Source of the DNA: Macrophomina tecta
Lineage: Eukaryota > Ascomycota > Dothideomycetes > Botryosphaeriales > Botryosphaeriaceae
DNA length: 64,000 nucleotides
Reading direction: 5' to 3'
Assembly (NCBI GenBank): GCA_024180945.1
Contig: JAKSGN010000022.1
Coordinates: 620,001-684,000, forward strand
The notes under the pieces are model-generated. The model was not told where the DNA came from. It was given only the letters and a program-made list of their open reading frames with translations, and searched no databases. Within the stretch, counting starts at the first letter, position 1; every line of letters begins with the position of its first letter. Position numbers and translations under genes: made by a program. This document shows positions 59,453 through 64,000 of this stretch, in pieces.

Positions 59453-61844
59453 TCATCTAACTCTCGGACCCGTTGGCACACCAGCACCCGCGGCCTGATC
59501 CGCCTTGACGACTCTAATCTTCGTGCTCTCACCGAGTTTGTCGCCCGACTTCTCGTCTTCACCATTGCTGCTCCCCACGCCGCTGTCCAGCCGTTCACGC
59601 TCCAAGCTACGATCCCAGGAGCTGGGATCAATGCCGAGGATACCGCCAACATTGCCGCGATCGCCGGGCACGCTGAATTCGCGGAACACGTAGCGCCATT
59701 CGTTGAGGAAGCCGCGCACAGCCTTGCCGACTTTGTCTTTGCCGTTCTTGCTGTGGTGTCCGGTGCCCGTGATAGCGTAGATGGGACGAGTCGAGTTCTG
59801 GTGCTGCATGAGGATCTTGGAGAGGTACTGCACCGATTCTTCTGGATGGAGACCTACAATTACGATTAGACTTATCGCGCAATTTAGAATGGATGAAAAC
59901 TAAAATAAATAGACATACCATGCAAGTCCACATAGAGCTCCTTCGCGTTTGGACCGTTGTCCTTGTTCCGTTCGTTGTAGAGATGCTCAGCTGCTTCCCG
60001 ATGAGCTTGGCGCATGAGGTTATTTTCACTTTGGCCTCGGAGACTGAGGGCCTTAGCAGCACGAGAATCATTGCGGTTCCATGCTTGTGCGGCGCTGTGC
60101 AGAATTAGCATATTGGTAAGGGCAATAGGGAAAGATGACAAACCTCTGGAGAAATTTGTTGCGCAGACCACCATGCTTGAAGGCTTCTTGACGGGCCTTG
60201 AGGTACGCCTTATTGGCGGCATCACCGGTCTCCAGCCACGGAATATGTTCAGGGGCGGGGATGGCCTGGGCGGCAGCACTATTCTCTCTGCTACCATTGA
60301 AGCTCTTTGCAGTTCTGAGTCCTTTGCGCAGTTGCGCCGGAGCAGGAGATGGAGACATCTTGACAACATCGGCAAGAGTGTTGGTTCCACCATTCTCCTT
60401 GTTCCCATGACCATGTCCGCCACGCTTTCCATGATGCTTCTTTCCACTCTTAGCAGCAGCAGCGGATGCAAGACTAGGAAAGGCCTCAGGATCATCAGCT
60501 GCAGGAGCCGATGGAGTCGACGCGCGGGAATGGGAGATCTGACGACTGCTTGAAGGTCGCGAATGCGTACGATGCGAGCTCGGCGTGAACGTAGGGAAGG
60601 GATTAAGACCAGGAGGCGGCGTGGCAACATTACGGACACCGTAGAGTTGTTCCAAAGCAGATGGTTCGTTGTGGTACATGTGCGATTGATGCGATGCGGT
60701 CTGCGCGAGAGATGGAAAAGCCTCGTAATCCTGAACTTGAAAGTTGGGCTGCGTTGGAGGCGTCGAACTGCCTTCAAGCGTCATCTTGGACATCAAGCTG
60801 GACGGATCATGTGAGAAAAGGCAAGTATCGCCGGCAAGGCAGTTTCCCGCCAACCAGTATCTATGCTTGTTCAGTATGGACATTTCCTTATGGTGTGGCG
60901 TAGCGCGAAGACTTTACTCACTTGCATAGTGTCCTACTAGGGTCATGGCTAAAGCGACAATCGGCTCGTGCGCAATGGCCAGTAGTGAGCCAGTACTTGC
61001 ACAAGACATTGGTCTTGACCTGTCCAGCAGGGGTTGCGGGTCTAAAAGAGGGGCTCATGGACTTTCCCACCAGATAAGTCTTCTCTGGCTGGCTCATCGG
61101 GGTCGCATGTTGAAGAGCAGCACTCTGGTCCATCATGGCTTGAACAGTCGCAGTAAAGTCATAGCCGTTTTCCTCCAAGGCTTTCTCAATCTCCTCATTC
61201 GAGCGGTTTTCGCGCATGATGGACCGGAGCATCTCATAGGGGTCCATGTCCACGGTGTAGGGCTGGACCCACTCGGCGGCAGCACCATTCAAGGAACCGT
61301 CCCCGTGGACTGATGAGGAGATACTGGCCACATCATCATTTACCAGCCAGTCCACAGTATCACTGCCGTAATCGCCATAGATATCCGGGGTGTGGCTTGG
61401 CTCACTGAACTCGTAGGCGTTCAGGTTGGGGCTGTGGGGAATATGCGGCGTAGCATAGGCCATGCGCGGCGAGGGACGTGGGGAGGTAAAGGGTGAGGCG
61501 GTAGACGACTTCGCTCGCGAGAAACCCGGGGGCGCGACACCAAAGCCGGGCGGCGGAGCTATGCGCGGCGACGAGTTGGACGGCGTGGGAGCTCGTGCAA
61601 CCTGCCAAGGAGCTGGCGATGACCGGCGAATGATGGTATGGCGGACGGGGGGCGGCGAGGCTGACGAATTGCTGGCGCCGCGAAAACGCCAGAGCGAGTC
61701 CAGCACGGCGTCTTCAAGAGCCTTGCCGGTCAGCGACGTCTTCTCGCGCATCAACTCCTCAAGTTTCTCCGTCTTGTCCTCATCCTCGAGCGAGTCGTCC
61801 TGCAGGACAGGCAGGCAGAGTTCGTAAACATCGTCGGAGACCAT
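59453..61844 (-). CDS. CCCH zinc finger, UBA/CUE-like, DUF1771 and Smr domain protein
   Basis: Predicted 738 residues in four exons: 61844-60922, 60860-60144, 60094-59919, 59853-59453. Domain order: an N-terminal helical segment (MVSDDVYELCLPVLQ, EELMREKTSLTG); a Ser/Pro-rich stretch; a UBA/CUE-like segment at about 205-245 (DPYEMLRSIMREN, then EEIEKALEENGYDFTATVQAM); two CCCH fingers at about 285-335 (CKYWLTTGHCARADCRFSH and KYWLAGNCLAGDTCLFSH, the second split by intron 1); a long disordered stretch; DUF1771 (about 545-610: AWNRNDSRAAKALSLRGQ, REAAEHLYNERN); and Smr (about 605-690: LYVDLHGLHPEESVQYLSKI, then ITGTGHHSKNGKDKVGKAV). Smr DLHG and GTGHHS are the usual nucleic-acid contact/cleavage motifs. 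The yeast Cue2 and human N4BP2 endonucleases that cut mRNA at stalled ribosomes combine CUE, DUF1771 and Smr; this protein adds CCCH fingers. A role in ribosome-linked mRNA cleavage is inferred only. Confidence 0.82.
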
Positions 61845-62716
61845 GGCGCGTGTGCGCGTCGGGACGGGGGCGCGGGTGCGAGTCGGGGGAGCGGATGGCG
61901 CGAGGGAGGTCGTGGGGTGGTGAGAGGAGGTGCTTGGGGGTGATTGCTGTCAGTCGGCGGCTGGCTGGCGTAAGCGCAGATGGGCCCCGCCGTGAGCTGA
62001 GGCTCGGGCGGTCTAGAATGGGGAGCGAGCGAGCTGGGGCGGAGTGCAAAGGACAGTGGCGCGGCAGCAGTGAACGAAGAGGGGCTTTGGCGCAGTCGGT
62101 GAAGTGGTTTGGGAGCACGTAGGAGCCTTGCGCGGGCAACCACCTGCTCGTAGGACGGGCGTCATCTGGGGAAGGGGCACGGTCCGCCGAACCTGCGAGC
62201 TGAGTGGCCCACCTAGGGAGCTGCTCACCGGCGCAGGAGACGCCTGCTTCTTTGCCAGACACGCCAGCCGTCGTGCCATTCATCCAGCGCGCCAAGCCAG
62301 CGCTCAGCAGCGTGTGCGCCGTGGCTCCGCAAGCTGAGCTCCCTCCGCGCCCATCGCCGCCGACGGGGATGCGTGCACAAGCCGGCGCCAGCGACCGAGG
62401 GGCCCGTGGTTCGCTGCATCTCGTCCATTCGCTCTTCCGCCCGACGCCGCGCCTTCTGTGGCCTCTCCGACAATTGCGAGCTGCCCAACTCCCCTTGCAC
62501 ACGTTGCCGTCAATTGCTGTCTCGCCGCCTGCACAAGCCTGCCCGGTGCCGCACAGGGCTGTCTCTGGTTGCAGCTCGGAGTATAATTACTGCTCTATGG
62601 TTTCACGCCCAAAGTCAGCTGCTCCGCCTCGCGTCAGGGCAGTACGGCTACATTGTGAGGCACCAAGGTGCTGCGCTCTGACTGGCATCCGCCCCCAGCC
62701 TCGAGTTGCTGCAGCT
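61845..62716. other. Gap between the Smr gene start and the JmjC gene end
   Basis: 0.87 kb, GC-rich, holding the Smr gene promoter and the JmjC gene 3' end. Many overlapping frames; no gene recognised. Confidence 0.55.
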
Positions 62717-64000
62717 TCATGGGATTTCCACATCCTCATCACCTCCGAATCCGAACGTGAATCCTGCCTGCTGCTCTCCTCCCGTCGTATCATCACCCTT
62801 TACTAACTCCTCCCACTTGCCACGTCCCTTAGGCCTGCCCTTGCTCTCCAATTCCTTCATCCCTTCCTCCAGAATTGCTGGGCAGACCTCGCCCAGCTTC
62901 TGTACGAACAGTCCGTACGGATCTGTAATCTCGTCCTTGAAACCGCTGGCTTGATCCGCCTGGTCTCTCAAAAAGCCTAGAACGTCTGCCAGTTTGGCTC
63001 GAGGCACAAAATTCTGAGTGAGTGCGATGCTCTCTTCAAGGTTGAGCACGAGATGGAACCATCCCGACGGAACATGAAGAATTTCACCGGCGTAGCAGAT
63101 GCCTTCGCGGCAACCGGGAGTGGCGCGCGCTATCTCGTGGAAGGATAGCAGGTACTCGGCAATGCTGAGTGGCGCAGTAATCTCAGATGAATCCTCCGAT
63201 AGAATGACTCCTGGAGGAGGAGGAAGGTTGGCCGATGATGGGAACATAAGCCAGTATTTGGAACCGGTGAGAACTGCATTCCACGCGCTGTATTCGGAGG
63301 CAGGTTAGCAGGATGCAGAGTCACGTATGAGTGTCACGCAGGCAGCAGCCTTCCTTGCTGTGACTCATCCAGAGTCCTCACCTTGTGGCATTGGGGTCTT
63401 TGTGAAATGTGCTTCCACTTCTCGCAGGACCCATAATCATCCATCGGGAATCTGGTCTCTGGTCTCCCAACACTCCAAAGAGATCCTCACCAAAACATGT
63501 GGGCGCCCAGTACGCAGCATCTTCTTTATCCTTGCCGACAGTGATATGCATCTTCTCAGCAAAGCTCCGATCGAACAAGTAGAGAGGGCTCTCATCTGTG
63601 CTGTTATCCATATAGTCGATGTACTTTTTCAACGGCCAATCAACAGCTTCAGCGCGGAATGAGACATCTGCGTATTGCTCCAGCAGATACTGCGTAGTCC
63701 ATTTCCCATACACAGGCCACTCCTTAACCGGGGCAGTTAAGATAAACGGTTTGCTAGTCCAGGCTTTGGAGAACTCTTCATGCGTCAAGTCAGTCAGACG
63801 CGCGATGGAATTTTCTGCTGGTATATTAGTCGTGAATGGTTCCAGTGAGGTGTATGTGCACTGAAATGGGCGATATAACACGTCAGAGTATAGACCCGAG
63901 CAGTCAATATGAGCATCGTGAGACTCTGGTATGGACAAGTAGGTGGACCTCCATGAGCCGCGCCACTGAAAGTCGGATCTGGGTGATCTAAAGATGTTCA
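62717..64000 (-). CDS. JmjC-domain protein, JMJD6-like, 5' end cut by the window
   Basis: The last part of a gene whose start is past the right edge. Visible exons: 64000-63382 and 63287-62717, about 396 residues, with a 94-base intron. The JmjC fold uses Fe(II) and 2-oxoglutarate to hydroxylate or demethylate its substrate. The iron-binding HxD is HKD in GSTFHKDPNATSAWNAVL, with the intron inside the Ser codon; the third ligand His is in GEILHVPSGWFHLVL. The chain before it has SDFQWRGSWRSTYL, SGLYSDVLYRPFQC, LTDLTHEEFSKAWTSKPFIL, KEWPVYGKW, and DESPLYLFDRSF, all as in the fungal F-box/JmjC proteins related to JMJD6; an F-box is expected in the missing part. The C terminus (FTFGFGGDEDVEIP) is polar. 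The substrate cannot be told from the sequence; arginine demethylation or lysyl hydroxylation are both discussed for this family. Confidence 0.85.

Overview
This is a stretch of nuclear DNA from a filamentous ascomycete fungus (Pezizomycotina; Dothideomycetes is a guess from overall resemblance). The evidence is many short GT-AG introns (mostly 48 to 140 bases, several with a CTAAC-like branch site), short first exons, intergenic gaps of 0.2 to 3.4 kb, and proteins that read as fungal forms (SAS4, RSC4, YPT35, TVP38, HET-domain remnants, the beta-flanking protein). No rRNA, tRNA, CRISPR array, intact transposon or secondary-metabolite cluster was found. Exon boundaries were assigned by hand by joining reading frames across splice sites. 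Every complete model listed adds up to a whole number of codons.

Layout, left to right. 1-13 kb: YPT35 (PX domain, +), SAS4 (+), TAF2 (+) and the ribosome-associated Hsp70 SSB (+). 13-16.4 kb: a gene-poor gap with a small dispersed inverted repeat. 16.4-18 kb: a zinc-finger-like protein of unknown role (+). 18.9-23.7 kb, minus strand: RSC4 (double bromodomain) and a Ca2+/calmodulin-dependent kinase. 24.5-27.7 kb: a small conserved membrane protein and an aminoalcohol phosphotransferase of the CPT1/EPT1 family (both +). 28-30.6 kb: gene-poor, with a broken HET-domain relic. 30.7-36 kb: beta-flanking protein (-), cyclophilin H (-), and a membrane RING-H2 ligase (+). 36.6-43.2 kb: COQ6 (+), histidyl-tRNA synthetase (-, probably dual-targeted) and VPS33 (+). 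43.4-44.3 kb: a second broken HET-domain gene. 44.6-49.1 kb: two proteins of unknown function (-) flanking TVP38 (+). 51-55.7 kb: VPS53 (-) and a GH18 chitinase without an obvious signal peptide (-). 57.5-64 kb: YTH1 (+), a CCCH/UBA-like/DUF1771/Smr protein (-), and a JmjC-domain protein (-) whose 5' end lies beyond the right edge.

Most genes are core housekeeping: transcription and chromatin (SAS4, TAF2, RSC4), translation and RNA (SSB, HTS1, YTH1, cyclophilin H, Smr protein), endomembrane traffic (YPT35, TVP38, VPS33, VPS53), lipid and quinone synthesis. The most unusual content is the two decayed HET genes, the CCCH-Smr protein, the unknown proteins, and several introns that would be easily mis-annotated. 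I did not find a convincing new multi-gene system.
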